NCBI GenBank assembly: GCA_045616665.1
Contig: JAZLHE010000066.1
Coordinates: 1 to 64,000, forward strand
From: RUG11690 sp045616665
Lineage (GTDB): Bacteria; Bacteroidota; Bacteroidia; Bacteroidales; WCHB1-69
DNA: 64,000 nt
Direction: 5' to 3'
Below are positions 51,501 to 59,667 of this stretch, one piece after another. Under the pieces are notes generated by a model. That model saw nothing but the letters and a program-made list of their open reading frames with translations. It had not been told where the DNA came from and searched no databases. Numbering within the stretch: position 1 is the stretch's first letter; every line of letters starts with the position of its first letter. Made by a program: the position numbers and the translations under genes.

Positions 51501-51939
51501 TGTCATATCGTTGCTTGGCCTCACGAAAGGCCTTGTCGGTTTCGCGCCATAAAATTTGGGCGATGGCTTTGGAATCGTCGGTAAGGGGTAGTTTGATGCT
51601 TGACGTTCCCATAATAAAATAATCAGAATAGTCGTCACGTAGTTCGTGGAAATTATCCATCTCAAAATTGCCCACGCGGACTTGTACCGTCAATATGCGT
51701 TCGCGTTTTTGATTATTCTCCACCAAACTGCCAAATGAACTGCCGATATAGTGTGTGATTTCGTCATCCACACGATAGCTGAGCAGATAAACTCCGGCTT
51801 GATCCTTGTCAAATTGGGCTTTGTTTTTGTTCAATTCTTTTTGGAGAATTTCCAGTAATGCGTCGCTTTGTTGGGAAAATGATGAAACTACGGTCATCAA
51901 CAACAACAAGAAAATCCCAAAAGTTTTTATTGTTTTCAT
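48535..51939 (-). CDS. Secreted tandem TldD/TldE-like metalloprotease homologue
   Basis: 1134 residues with a signal peptide (FGIFLLLLMTVVSSFSQ). Residues about 25-560 form one TldD/PmbA unit with FFHEIFGHRIEGQ, the HExxxH zinc motif (His311, Glu312, His316), followed by GYQPVSRQSNLIVE and CGAESGWVPVG. Residues about 575-1134 repeat the same architecture (SPYFISYLISD..., GPIVFADDAAATLIEQCFFQ, FSNGHNRLVLSENKL). The zinc motif there has become E-Q-x3-Q, so that half cannot bind zinc. TldD (active) and TldE (inactive) normally form a soluble cytoplasmic heterodimer that cuts peptides. This protein looks like both subunits on one exported chain. Substrate unknown. Confidence 0.8.
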   Translation of the reverse strand: MKTIKTFGIFLLLLMTVVSSFSQQSDALLEILQKELNKNKAQFDKDQAGVYLLSYRVDDEITHYIGSSFGSLVENNQKRERILTVQVRVGNFEMDNFHELRDDYSDYFIMGTSSIKLPLTDDSKAIAQILWRETDKAFREAKQRYDKVKANVAVKAEEEDHAPDYSTAAQEVYFEPAVTDLSLDETLWIQRLKELSAVFNHNKDAQEGSSLIQFTILRKYFVNSDNTSIVQNNTFCHLFVNVEGQAADGMYLPLYQSYFAHTPQQLPDQSTMLADVQNLNGKISQLVKAPVVDPYTGPALLSKEAAGVFFHEIFGHRIEGQRLKQSTDGQTFKQKLNEQVLPTDLSVIFDPSILFYKDIPLNGSYKYDDEGFFGYQVKVVDHGILKKFLMTRTPIDSFPLSNGHARSQAGYQPVSRQSNLIVETEHPYTDEQLRAMLIAEAKAQGKDYGYLFASVQGGFTTTGRYSPNAFNVTPLEVYRIYVDGRPDELVRGVDLVGTPLSMFSKIEAAGTEHGNFAGTCGAESGWVPVGCCSPALFIKQIEMQKKSKSQQRPPIIPKNYSQIFNTDNFETTCFEAMEDELEQNMTSLQIKDLKSPYFISYLISDATITGIRSSLGGIITSFQRPCRDKDVTVLVGNDKRNNQHYFDMNSLIFRNSGTMGSMPIDNDYYNIRYNLWLTTDKLYKTNAEHLEAKNAAIEQQNIPQKQLDLPDRSSIVFANFSEEESSSTIDRLQYENTINELSNIFSNYPEFTNSGVNFYAYQGNAYYRNSEGLQYKKAFNLVGIHIFAETLTDDGEPLSDHLWIYRKDISQLPSTNELQKQIADFADRLEQLRRAPVVEDAYSGPIVFADDAAATLIEQCFFQADNGLMASRKPIFSSSEIASMYGDYADKDNSLVSFLNKKVISRDLSLRSRNTLTQYNGIPLIGSFQHDADGYTSDDETLLIEDGVLMQLLNNREPADKAPFSNGHNRLVLSENKLQTALAPGVIEMTGKNKSSYQQLKKKLMTLAKSEDYEYGYIVTKIKDISDNHLIPTYCYQINVKTGEEKLVRMAQLSTPKLKTFKHVATVSSEQQVFNTLMSGQKINAWPASNDFQLYGVPVSFILPKAILFEELELNKNPDINLQKKPFIANPLKD

Positions 51940-52140
51940 AATGGTTGTTTTTAATGAAAGAAGGAAATTAGAACGAATTTCTTTCTTATAACGGCAAAAA
52001 TGTGCTTTTATTGTCTTTATTATTAATGTTTTTTTCTTATTAAGAAGGGTATAATGCTCAAAAATAATCCAGATGAGTTGAAAATTGTGATATTTCGTAG
52101 AAGATTTTATTCTTTTCAGTATGAAATTTTGAAGAAAATA

Positions 52141-52920
52141 TTAGTTTTTGTGGATTTTATCGAAAATTTTGAGGGTGTTTTCGGTGGTGACAGCCATAAC
52201 GGTTTCTATGGTTTCACCAGTGATTTCCGCCACTTTTTGGGCAATGATGGGAATATAGCTGCTTTCGTTGGTTTTGCCGCGGAATGGCACGGGGGCAAGG
52301 TAGGGGGAGTCGGTTTCCAAAACGATGTGATGCAAGCCCACCTCTCTAACGATGTCTTGCAGCTTGTTGTTTTTGAAAGTGACGACACCGCCCACGCCTA
52401 AGGCAAATCCAAAACGAATGCCCCATTGGGCTTCCTGAATGCCGCCAGAAAAGCAATGCAGTACGCCTTTCAGTCCGCAATGGTCAAATTTCTTTAGCAC
52501 GGGAATGGCTTCTTCGTAGGCATTGCGGATGTGCAGGGACAGGGGCATTCGGCGTTCTTTTGCCCAATTGAGTTGGGTTTCAAAGATTTCTATTTGTTCC
52601 TTTTCATATTTGCGGCTGAAATAATAGTCCAATCCGATTTCACCAACTCCAATGACGCGTGGGTCGTCCAAATAGGCGGAAATTTTGGCCAGTTCTTCCC
52701 GGTAGTCGGGGCGAATTTCCTCGGGATGCAGTCCCACCAATGGGAAAATATGACCCGGAAACCGGTCCGCAGATTCGAAAATCTCGTCCAATCCTGCCGC
52801 GTTGACACCGGGTAAGATGATGGGATCTACGGCGGCATCGATGGCTCGCTGAACAACCTGGTCAAGGCAGTCGGGATAATATTCTTTGCACAAATGTGCG
52901 TGGGTGTCGATAAAGTTCAT
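52141..52920 (-). CDS. TatD family metal-dependent hydrolase
   Basis: 259 residues from MNFIDTHAHLCKE; the longer reading overlaps the next gene. The amidohydrolase metal motifs appear in order: DTHAHL, GVGEIGLDYYF, LHIRNAYEEA, LKGVLHCFSGG and LETDSPYLAP. TatD-type proteins are 3'-5' DNases or related phosphoesterases. The start is one base after the stop of the PHP phosphatase gene, so the two are coupled. Confidence 0.9.
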   Translation of the reverse strand: MNFIDTHAHLCKEYYPDCLDQVVQRAIDAAVDPIILPGVNAAGLDEIFESADRFPGHIFPLVGLHPEEIRPDYREELAKISAYLDDPRVIGVGEIGLDYYFSRKYEKEQIEIFETQLNWAKERRMPLSLHIRNAYEEAIPVLKKFDHCGLKGVLHCFSGGIQEAQWGIRFGFALGVGGVVTFKNNKLQDIVREVGLHHIVLETDSPYLAPVPFRGKTNESSYIPIIAQKVAEITGETIETVMAVTTENTLKIFDKIHKN

Positions 52921-52921
52921 C

Positions 52922-53755
52922 TTAAATATCGTATTCTTTCCAACGGTTTCCGTCCAAATGCACCAACTGGTCAATGCCAAAGCTCTTTAACTTTTGGACG
53001 GCTTCATTATAGTAAAGGTTTAATTCTTCGGATTTGTGCGCATCACTGCTGATGATGAAAGGAAGGTGCGTCTTTTTTGCTTGGGCAAGGATGTAATCCG
53101 AAGGATAAAAGGCATCGCAGCGTTTTTTGTATAGCCCGCGCGTGTTAATCTCAACAATGACATCGTTTTTCTTGATAAGCGAAAGCGCGTGATCCACCAA
53201 GTCTATGTACCATTTTTCTTTTTCAGTGAAAAAGCGGTGTTGGTTGTGCATTTTGATTTTGTCGAGATGGGCGATAATGTCCAAATGCTCTTCTTCCAAC
53301 ATCTGAAATGACTGTTCCCAAAAAGTGGTGACGGCTTTTTGAATGTTGTTGTTAAATAAAATGTCAAGACCCGCATCGTAGATTTCTCGTTTTGAACCAT
53401 CAATGAACCAGAGTCGTTCATCGTTGGTGGGGCGCACCAAATGTACACCGCCGATGATGTAGTCGAGTTGGTATTCGTTGCGGTAATGGTCAAATTTTTG
53501 AGTCATCCCGGGAATGAAGTCACATTCTAAGCCCACAAAAAGCTGTGTGTTGGAGTTTCGCTGGAAAGAGTGGACTTCCTTGACATATTCGGGAATGCGA
53601 TTTTCCTCTATGGCAAAATCGTTTTCTCCCGGAACCGGAGCGTGAGAGGAAAAGCCCAAATGGTTCAAACCTATTTCGTTGGCTTGTTTAACGAAAGCTT
53701 CAATCGGTTCCTTGCCGTCACAATAAGTACAATGAGTATGATAGTTGCATTTCAT
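52922..53755 (-). CDS. PHP-domain phosphatase (histidinol-phosphatase HisJ-like)
   Basis: 277 residues from MKCNYHTHCTYCDGK, the first metal-binding segment of the PHP family (HTHCxxCDG). Others follow: LGFSSHAPVP, LFVGLECDFIPG, GGVHLV, DIIAHLDKIK, IVEINTRGLYK and FIISSDAHKSEEL. The order and length match HisJ-type histidinol-phosphate phosphatases. No other histidine genes lie nearby, so another phosphoester substrate is possible. Minus-strand -7 element TAATTTTG at 53773-53780, 17 bases before the start. Confidence 0.8.
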   Translation of the reverse strand: MKCNYHTHCTYCDGKEPIEAFVKQANEIGLNHLGFSSHAPVPGENDFAIEENRIPEYVKEVHSFQRNSNTQLFVGLECDFIPGMTQKFDHYRNEYQLDYIIGGVHLVRPTNDERLWFIDGSKREIYDAGLDILFNNNIQKAVTTFWEQSFQMLEEEHLDIIAHLDKIKMHNQHRFFTEKEKWYIDLVDHALSLIKKNDVIVEINTRGLYKKRCDAFYPSDYILAQAKKTHLPFIISSDAHKSEELNLYYNEAVQKLKSFGIDQLVHLDGNRWKEYDI

Positions 53756-53772
53756 TCCGTCAAAATTTTTGG

Positions 53773-53780
53773 CAAAATTA
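53773..53780 (-). promoter_or_regulatory. -7 element for the PHP-tatD pair
   Basis: Reads TAATTTTG followed by CC on the minus strand. Confidence 0.5.
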
Positions 53781-53918
53781 CGAAAATATTGTCTTTCGTC
53801 GGCCTGTTTATTCAAGTTTGCTTTATAAAAAGGATAATTGTTTCTATGCCTTTGCGGGTTAAATCCTTCATTGATTATCAGGTCAAATTTTTTCTGACAA
53901 AGCATTGCAATTTATTTG

Positions 53919-53926
53919 TATTTTTG
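53919..53926 (+). promoter_or_regulatory. -7 element for the lipoprotein gene
   Basis: TATTTTTG, 36 bases before the ATG at 53963. Confidence 0.5.
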
Positions 53927-53962
53927 TCGTTTATATTTATAATAAGAAAAATATATAGTTTA

Positions 53963-54655
53963 ATGCGATTAATTTACTGTAAAATACTGTCAATCATTGT
54001 TTTAACTTCTCTGCTAACGGCTTGTAACTCATCAGTGAGCTCAAATAAGGTGGAACAACGCATCATTTTTCCTTCCTATTCTGTCTATTACGATGCGGGA
54101 GCCCAAACGCTTACTGCCCAGGTGGCCTTTCAAACGGATAATGAGTCCGGTGCCTATATCCAATTGTCTAAAAATAGTTCAATATCATTTAACCAACAGA
54201 CAATGAAGAAGTTGTCAGATGATGTAAAAGACTGTTTTTATATGTGTACGCAAAGTGAAGTGTCTGCTTTCCCGGATAGGTTGGGTTTTGAATATCAAAA
54301 CGACGACGGTGATGTTTTTACTAATGAATTGAAAATGAAATCTATCCGGATTTCAGATGTCAGTTTGAAAAAAAATGAGACTAACGTTCTGAAATATAAA
54401 GGAGCGGCAATCGATGAGGATGAAACCATTACCTTGATTTTAAGAAATGGCGAAAAGCGATATGAAATTTTACCGGATGCCGGGGATAACCATCAATTGA
54501 TCATTGATGAGTCTATGTTGCGGGATATCAAATCGGGAAATTATGATGGATTTTTACAGCGAACCACTTATTCGACTTCGGTAAAGGCTATGGATAGAGG
54601 TGGAAGCTCGGAAACGACTTATTATTCGAAAATTTATAAAATAACCATTCAATAA
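53963..54655 (+). CDS. Lipoprotein of unknown function
   Basis: 230 residues from MRLIYCKILSIIV with a lipoprotein signal ending in LLTAC. A much longer in-frame reading that starts inside the opposite-strand PHP gene is rejected. The mature chain is beta-rich with polar, acidic composition and no recognised motif (VYYDAGAQTLTAQVAFQ, LKKNETNVLKYKG). It resembles secreted Bacteroidetes proteins with immunoglobulin-like repeats, but I cannot assign a family. aspS follows 14 bases after the stop. Confidence 0.62.
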   Translation: MRLIYCKILSIIVLTSLLTACNSSVSSNKVEQRIIFPSYSVYYDAGAQTLTAQVAFQTDNESGAYIQLSKNSSISFNQQTMKKLSDDVKDCFYMCTQSEVSAFPDRLGFEYQNDDGDVFTNELKMKSIRISDVSLKKNETNVLKYKGAAIDEDETITLILRNGEKRYEILPDAGDNHQLIIDESMLRDIKSGNYDGFLQRTTYSTSVKAMDRGGSSETTYYSKIYKITIQ

Positions 54656-54669
54656 AATTTAGTTTTGTT

Positions 54670-56424
54670 ATGTTAAGAACACATACTTGTGGCGAATTAA
54701 ACGCTTCCAATATCAATCAAACCGTAACTTTGTGCGGTTGGATCCAGAAAGTTAGAAAGCTGGGCGGTATGATTTTTATCGATTTGAGAGACCGCTACGG
54801 CATTACACAGTTGGCATTTAACAACGAAACCAACGCAGACCTTTGTCAGAAGGTGGAAAAGTTCGGTCGTGAATGGGTAATCCGGGTTACGGGTGTCGTT
54901 ACGGAACGTTATAGCAAAAATAAGAATATTCCTACGGGAGACATCGAAATCATTGCTTCTGATGTGGAAGTCCTCAACGAATCTTTGGTTCCTCCTTTCA
55001 CCATCGAGGATGAATCGGACGGTGGCGACGAGTTGCGTATGAAATACCGTTATTTGGATTTGCGCCGTAATCCCGTGAAAAACAATATTCTTTTCCGTCA
55101 CCGCTTGGCTATCGAAATTCGCAATTATATGAACAACATAGGATTTGTGGAAATCGAAACGCCGTTTATGATTAAGTCAACTCCTGAAGGTGCCCGAGAT
55201 TTTGTGGTTCCTTCCCGTATGAATCCCGGCGAATTTTATGCGCTTCCGCAGTCTCCGCAGACTTTCAAGCAGTTGCTGATGGTATCGGGTTTTGACCGTT
55301 ATTTCCAAATTGTCCGCTGCTTCCGTGACGAGGACTTGCGTGCGGATCGCCAACCTGAGTTTACTCAAATTGACTGTGAGATGTCTTTTGTAGAACAGGA
55401 AGACGTTTTGAATACTTTCGAGGGTTTAGTGAAGCATATTTTCAAGAAAGTTAAAAATATGGATATCGATCCTATCGAAAGAATAACTTGGGCTGATGCT
55501 ATGAAATATTATGGTTCAGATAAGCCTGATGCCCGTTTTGATATGCGTTTTGTGGAATTAAATGAAGTGACCAAGCACAAAGATTTCAAAATCTTCAATG
55601 AGGCAGAATTGGTGGTGGGTATTGTGGCTAAAGCTTGTGGCAATTATACGCGTAAACAACTGGATGGACTGGTTGATTTTGTTCGTCGTCCTCAAGTTGG
55701 CGCCGGTGGTTTGGTATATGTACTGTGTAATCAGGACGGGACTTTCAAGTCATCAGTTGATAAATTCTATGACCAAGCTGATTTGAAGGCCATTGCCGCC
55801 AAGTGCAATGCGGAGGCCGGTGACTTGATTTTGATAATGTCCGGTCCACGTTTGAAAACACAAAAGCAACTTTGCGAGTTGCGTTTGGAAATGGGCAGCC
55901 GTTTGGGTTTGCGCAAGGCCGGTGAATATAAGTTGTTATGGGTTGTCGATTTCCCGTTGTTGGAATGGGATGAGGAAACACAGCGTTTCTATGCGATGCA
56001 CCATCCGTTTACCGCACCGAAACCCGAACACGAAGCTATTCTTGAAAGTGATCCGGGTGCCGTCAATGCCAATGCCTACGATTTGGTTATCAATGGTACC
56101 GAAGTGGGTGGAGGTTCCATCAGAATCCATAACCGCCAATTGCAAAATAGAATGTTCAAAGTGTTGGGATTCAGCGAAGAAGAAGCACAAAAGCAATTTG
56201 GCTTCCTGATGAATGCCTTCCAATTTGGAGCACCACCTCACGGAGGTCTGGCTTTCGGTTTCGACCGTATGTGTTCTGTTTTGTCAGATTGTGATTCAAT
56301 CCGTGATTTCATCGCTTTCCCGAAGAATAATTCTGGCCGCGATATGATGATTGACGCGCCATCAGCCATTTCTGATGAACAATTGAAAGAGTTATTTATC
56401 AGTGTTAACATTAAACCAGAATAA
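54670..56424 (+). CDS. aspS: Aspartyl-tRNA synthetase
   Basis: 584 residues, the usual bacterial size. The N-terminal OB-fold (LCGWIQKVRKLGGMIFIDLRDRYG) binds the anticodon. Class II motif 1 includes FVEIETPFMIKSTPEGARDFVVPSR, motif 2 is FRDEDLRADRQPEFTQID, and motif 3 is GLAFGFDRM. The insertion domain of bacterial AspRS lies between motifs 2 and 3 (about residues 285-420). It charges tRNA-Asp. Three bases separate its stop from the Wzz-type gene, so it heads an operon with two surface-polysaccharide genes. Confidence 0.96.
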   Translation: MLRTHTCGELNASNINQTVTLCGWIQKVRKLGGMIFIDLRDRYGITQLAFNNETNADLCQKVEKFGREWVIRVTGVVTERYSKNKNIPTGDIEIIASDVEVLNESLVPPFTIEDESDGGDELRMKYRYLDLRRNPVKNNILFRHRLAIEIRNYMNNIGFVEIETPFMIKSTPEGARDFVVPSRMNPGEFYALPQSPQTFKQLLMVSGFDRYFQIVRCFRDEDLRADRQPEFTQIDCEMSFVEQEDVLNTFEGLVKHIFKKVKNMDIDPIERITWADAMKYYGSDKPDARFDMRFVELNEVTKHKDFKIFNEAELVVGIVAKACGNYTRKQLDGLVDFVRRPQVGAGGLVYVLCNQDGTFKSSVDKFYDQADLKAIAAKCNAEAGDLILIMSGPRLKTQKQLCELRLEMGSRLGLRKAGEYKLLWVVDFPLLEWDEETQRFYAMHHPFTAPKPEHEAILESDPGAVNANAYDLVINGTEVGGGSIRIHNRQLQNRMFKVLGFSEEEAQKQFGFLMNAFQFGAPPHGGLAFGFDRMCSVLSDCDSIRDFIAFPKNNSGRDMMIDAPSAISDEQLKELFISVNIKPE

Positions 56425-56427
56425 TCT

Positions 56428-57462
56428 ATGTCCAATCAAAACGACAAAAATTTCAATTCGTTTAGTTTGGTTCAATTTATTTGGATCAATCGTAAAATAT
56501 TGATAATCATTTGTGCGATTGCCGCCGTGCTTTCTTTGATAGTGTCATTGCTGATTAAGCCAAAGTATCAATCTACAGCGGTCATTTTCGCTCCCCGAAC
56601 CAATTCCGTGGCCAAGATCCTGTTGAACGAGGAGTCTTATAATGAGCGCTTGGATATGAAGGCGTATGCGGCGGAAGAGGAAACCGAACAGATGATGGAA
56701 ATTTTGAATTCTCGCTCAATCAAAGATGTCCTGATTCAAAAATTCGATTTGTATAATCATTATGGTATCGGCACGAATGAAGCACATCGGCAGACCAAGG
56801 TCTATAAGTATTTGAAAAGTGCCATCACGATTAGAAGAACACAATATGGTGCTATCTCGGTGAACGTTATGGACGAAGATCCTCAAATCGCTGCCGATAT
56901 GGCCAATGAAATCTTGGCACAATTGGATACCGTAAAGCATCATATCGAATACCAAAGAACTGTTGCTGCCTATAAAATTCTGCAAGAACAAATGGATTTT
57001 GTAGATAAAGAAATGGCCCGTCTTGACGATTCTCTGCAGTTGATTATGAAGGAGGGCGTTTATGAGTTTACGACCCAATCGGATAGAATGATGCAGCAGT
57101 ATGCCATTGCGCTCGCACAGGGAAATACCGCCGGCCAGCAACGGTTGGCAAAGGAATTGGAAAAATTGTCGGCTTATGGCACCCGCTATTTGACGTTGCA
57201 GGAAGAACAGGAGAAATTCTGCGAATATCACGCGATGTGCAGGTCCAAAATGCTGAATGCCGTTGTGGATAATAGCGATAATATTCCTGTTAAATTCGTT
57301 GTGGATAATGCAATTCCAGCCGATAAAAAGGCATACCCCAAAAAAATGCTGATTGTTCTGGTTTCTACTGTCGCCAGCTTTATCCTGGGTGTGATTGTTT
57401 TATTGATACTCAATAATCTTAAACAAACTCCGCTGACTATAGTACCGAAAGAAAACGATTAG
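56428..57462 (+). CDS. Wzz/GumC-type polysaccharide chain-length protein
   Basis: 344 residues. One membrane helix lies near residues 22-42 (ILIICAIAAVLSLIVSLLI), followed by KPKYQSTAVIFAPR, the family's conserved entry to the periplasmic domain. That domain is helical with a long coiled stretch (MDFVDKEMARLDDSLQLI). A second membrane helix lies at about 308-328, preceded by NAIPADKKAYPKK with the proline-rich motif typical of Wzz. There is no cytoplasmic kinase part. It sets polymer length for O-antigen or capsule and is paired with the ligase/polymerase-like gene five bases downstream. Confidence 0.85.
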   Translation: MSNQNDKNFNSFSLVQFIWINRKILIIICAIAAVLSLIVSLLIKPKYQSTAVIFAPRTNSVAKILLNEESYNERLDMKAYAAEEETEQMMEILNSRSIKDVLIQKFDLYNHYGIGTNEAHRQTKVYKYLKSAITIRRTQYGAISVNVMDEDPQIAADMANEILAQLDTVKHHIEYQRTVAAYKILQEQMDFVDKEMARLDDSLQLIMKEGVYEFTTQSDRMMQQYAIALAQGNTAGQQRLAKELEKLSAYGTRYLTLQEEQEKFCEYHAMCRSKMLNAVVDNSDNIPVKFVVDNAIPADKKAYPKKMLIVLVSTVASFILGVIVLLILNNLKQTPLTIVPKEND

Positions 57463-57467
57463 GTTTT

Positions 57468-58901
57468 ATGGAACAGGGACAGAAAAACAAGTACGTCTTA
57501 TATGGTTGTTTCGGACTTTTTCTTCTGATCAACCTTTTTTGCCTATGGAAGCAGTTTTTTTATTTTTCGGCTGTTTCCGTGGTTTTAATTGTCCTTTACC
57601 TGCTCGTTTTTCGTCTTGATTTGTTGATGTACGGTCTGGCTTTCGTCACACCGTTGTCCGTTGTCATCAGCGATGATACAATTCAATTGGGCTTGTCGTT
57701 GCCTTCGGAATTTATGATGATTGCCGTGACATTGTTGTTTCTTTGTCGCATTTTATATGATTGGACGTTGGATAAACGGCTGATTACACATCCGGTTTCC
57801 ATAGTTGTCTATGTGTATCTTCTCTGGATGTTCATCACTTGTTTTACCAGTGAACAACCTGGGATCTCTTTCAAGTTTTGGGCATCCAAGATTTGGTTTG
57901 TCACTTCTTGTTATTTTATGGTGATACAGTTGATTAAAGATGAGTTGAAAAATGCGAAAACCTTTTTCAACTGTTACATTGTCGGTTTGTGTATAGTGGT
58001 CATATATACAACCATACGACATGCGTTACGCGGATTTTCGGAATTTAGCGGGCATTGGGTGATGACGCCGTTTTACAATGACCATACGGCGTATGGTGCG
58101 GTTTTGGCTTTCTTCATCCCGATTGTGATTGGCTTCCTATGTACGGCAGAAAGCAAGAAATCAAAATGTTTTTATATTATTTCCGCTTTGATTTTATTGC
58201 TTGGATTGTATTTGTCAAACTGTAGGGCTGCTTGGTTAAGTATGGTTGTGGTCTTGTTTGTCTGGTTGGTGATGAAACTGAAAATAAAATTTACTTGGTT
58301 AGTTGTCGCCGCCTTGGTTTTCGGCTCGTTTTTTTATTTTTATGCCGATGACATTTTATACCGAATGGGGCGAAACGACCAAGATGCTTCGGGCAACTTG
58401 ACCGAACAAATCCAATCAATGACCAATATCAGTACCGATGCTTCCAATGTGGAGCGACTCAATCGCTGGACTTCGGCCTTGGCGATGATTAAGGAGCGGC
58501 CAATTGTCGGTTGGGGCCCCGGAACGTATCAATTTCAGTATGCTCCATTTCAAAAATCTAAATATCAAACGATTATTTCCACAAATCTTGGTGATGGCGG
58601 CAATGCCCATAGTGAGTATTTGGGACCTTGTGCGGAAACTGGAATTGTGGGTCTGCTCACCGTTTTGGCATTAGTGGTGGCGAGTTTATTTACGGGCATC
58701 AAAACCTATATGAATGCACAAGATAAAAATAGAAAGCACTGGGCTATGGCTATGACTTTGGCCTTGGTGTCCTATTTCGTCCACGGAATTATGAATAATT
58801 TTCTGGATACCGATAAACTTTCGCTCCCGTTTTGGGCGGCTTTTGCGGTTATTGTCGTGCTTTCGCTGTCCGTTAAAACTGAATACAGTTCTTCAAAATG
58901 A
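57468..58901 (+). CDS. O-antigen ligase/polymerase-like membrane protein (Wzy_C)
   Basis: 477 residues with about 12 hydrophobic helices. The large periplasmic loop carries the Wzy_C hallmark: RLNRWTSALAMIKERPIVGWGPGTYQFQYA and later GNAHSEYLGPCAETGIVGLL, in which the histidine is typical. Such proteins either join O-antigen to lipid A core (WaaL) or polymerise repeat units (Wzy); the sequence does not decide. The gene ends in a small AT-rich palindrome facing the convergent tcdA gene. Confidence 0.82.
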   Translation: MEQGQKNKYVLYGCFGLFLLINLFCLWKQFFYFSAVSVVLIVLYLLVFRLDLLMYGLAFVTPLSVVISDDTIQLGLSLPSEFMMIAVTLLFLCRILYDWTLDKRLITHPVSIVVYVYLLWMFITCFTSEQPGISFKFWASKIWFVTSCYFMVIQLIKDELKNAKTFFNCYIVGLCIVVIYTTIRHALRGFSEFSGHWVMTPFYNDHTAYGAVLAFFIPIVIGFLCTAESKKSKCFYIISALILLLGLYLSNCRAAWLSMVVVLFVWLVMKLKIKFTWLVVAALVFGSFFYFYADDILYRMGRNDQDASGNLTEQIQSMTNISTDASNVERLNRWTSALAMIKERPIVGWGPGTYQFQYAPFQKSKYQTIISTNLGDGGNAHSEYLGPCAETGIVGLLTVLALVVASLFTGIKTYMNAQDKNRKHWAMAMTLALVSYFVHGIMNNFLDTDKLSLPFWAAFAVIVVLSLSVKTEYSSSK

Positions 58902-58925
58902 TAATGTTAAAGTTGGATTATCATT
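58897..58925. terminator. Weak AT-rich hairpin between convergent genes
   Basis: AATGATAAT (58897-58905) pairs with ATTATCATT (58917-58925) around 11 bases. It overlaps the stop codon of the plus-strand gene. The all-A/T stem (one G-C pair) makes it a weak terminator at best. Confidence 0.3.
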
Positions 58926-58935
58926 GAAAACAATT

Positions 58936-59652
58936 TTATAAATCATTGATAACCACAGCTGCCGCGTGGCATCCGAAAACGGCGGGCATATACGATATGG
59001 TGCCTACCGTGGATAAATGGTTGATGTCGGGATCGGCTTCAATGAGTATGGCATTTTCGTTGACGGGTTCGGGAGAAAAGACGGCTTTGAATCCGGTGGT
59101 AATGCCCATCCTGTGCAATCTCTTACGAATGGCGTGGGCCAATTTGCACTGATGTGTCTTTTTAATGTCGGCAACTTGTACCAAGGCAGGATTGATTTTT
59201 CCGCCGGCACCCATAACAGATACTAGTCGAAGATTTTTTTGCAGAGCAAAATAGATAAGAAAAACTTTGGGTGATAATGAATCTATGGCATCCACCACAT
59301 AGTCGAATTTTGCGCTGTCCAACACTTCCGGAGTCCTTTCGTCACGAATAAATTCGTGAATGCTATGTAGTTTGATTTCCGGATTGATGTCTTTTAAACG
59401 TAGGCACATTACATCAACTTTGCTCAAGCCGAGCGTTGAATGCAAGGCCGGTAATTGTCGGTTGAGGTTCGTCAAAGAAACGGTGTCCGCATCTACCAGG
59501 GTCATTTCCCCGATTCCGGCACGACAAAGTTGTTCGGCAGCGTATGCCCCAACACCGCCAATGCCTACAACCAGAACGTGGGCATTTTTCAGTCTTTCCA
59601 TTTTTTCTTTGCCAAAAAGAAGTTCCGTGCGACTCAACCAATCTGTATTCAT
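58936..59652 (-). CDS. tcdA: tRNA threonylcarbamoyladenosine dehydratase TcdA
   Basis: 238 residues of the E1-like/ThiF superfamily. The ATP-binding motif VLVVGIGGVGAYAAEQLCRAGIG is followed by LVDADTVSLTNLNRQLPA, DVMCLRLKDINPEI, DYVVDAIDSLSPKV and SVMGAGGKINPA. The length and the C-terminal segment FSPEPV...STVGTISYMPAVFGCHAAA match TcdA (CsdL/YgdL), which dehydrates t6A to cyclic t6A in tRNAs reading ANN codons. It sits 15 bases downstream of rpoN. Confidence 0.9.
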   Translation of the reverse strand: MNTDWLSRTELLFGKEKMERLKNAHVLVVGIGGVGAYAAEQLCRAGIGEMTLVDADTVSLTNLNRQLPALHSTLGLSKVDVMCLRLKDINPEIKLHSIHEFIRDERTPEVLDSAKFDYVVDAIDSLSPKVFLIYFALQKNLRLVSVMGAGGKINPALVQVADIKKTHQCKLAHAIRKRLHRMGITTGFKAVFSPEPVNENAILIEADPDINHLSTVGTISYMPAVFGCHAAAVVINDL

Positions 59653-59667
59653 TTGAAATATAAAGGA

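Noticed and set aside
53570..53962. Long N-terminal extension of the lipoprotein gene
   Set aside because: It would overlap the PHP phosphatase gene and its promoter; the lipoprotein signal at MRLIYCKIL and the -7 element at 53919 place the start at 53963.
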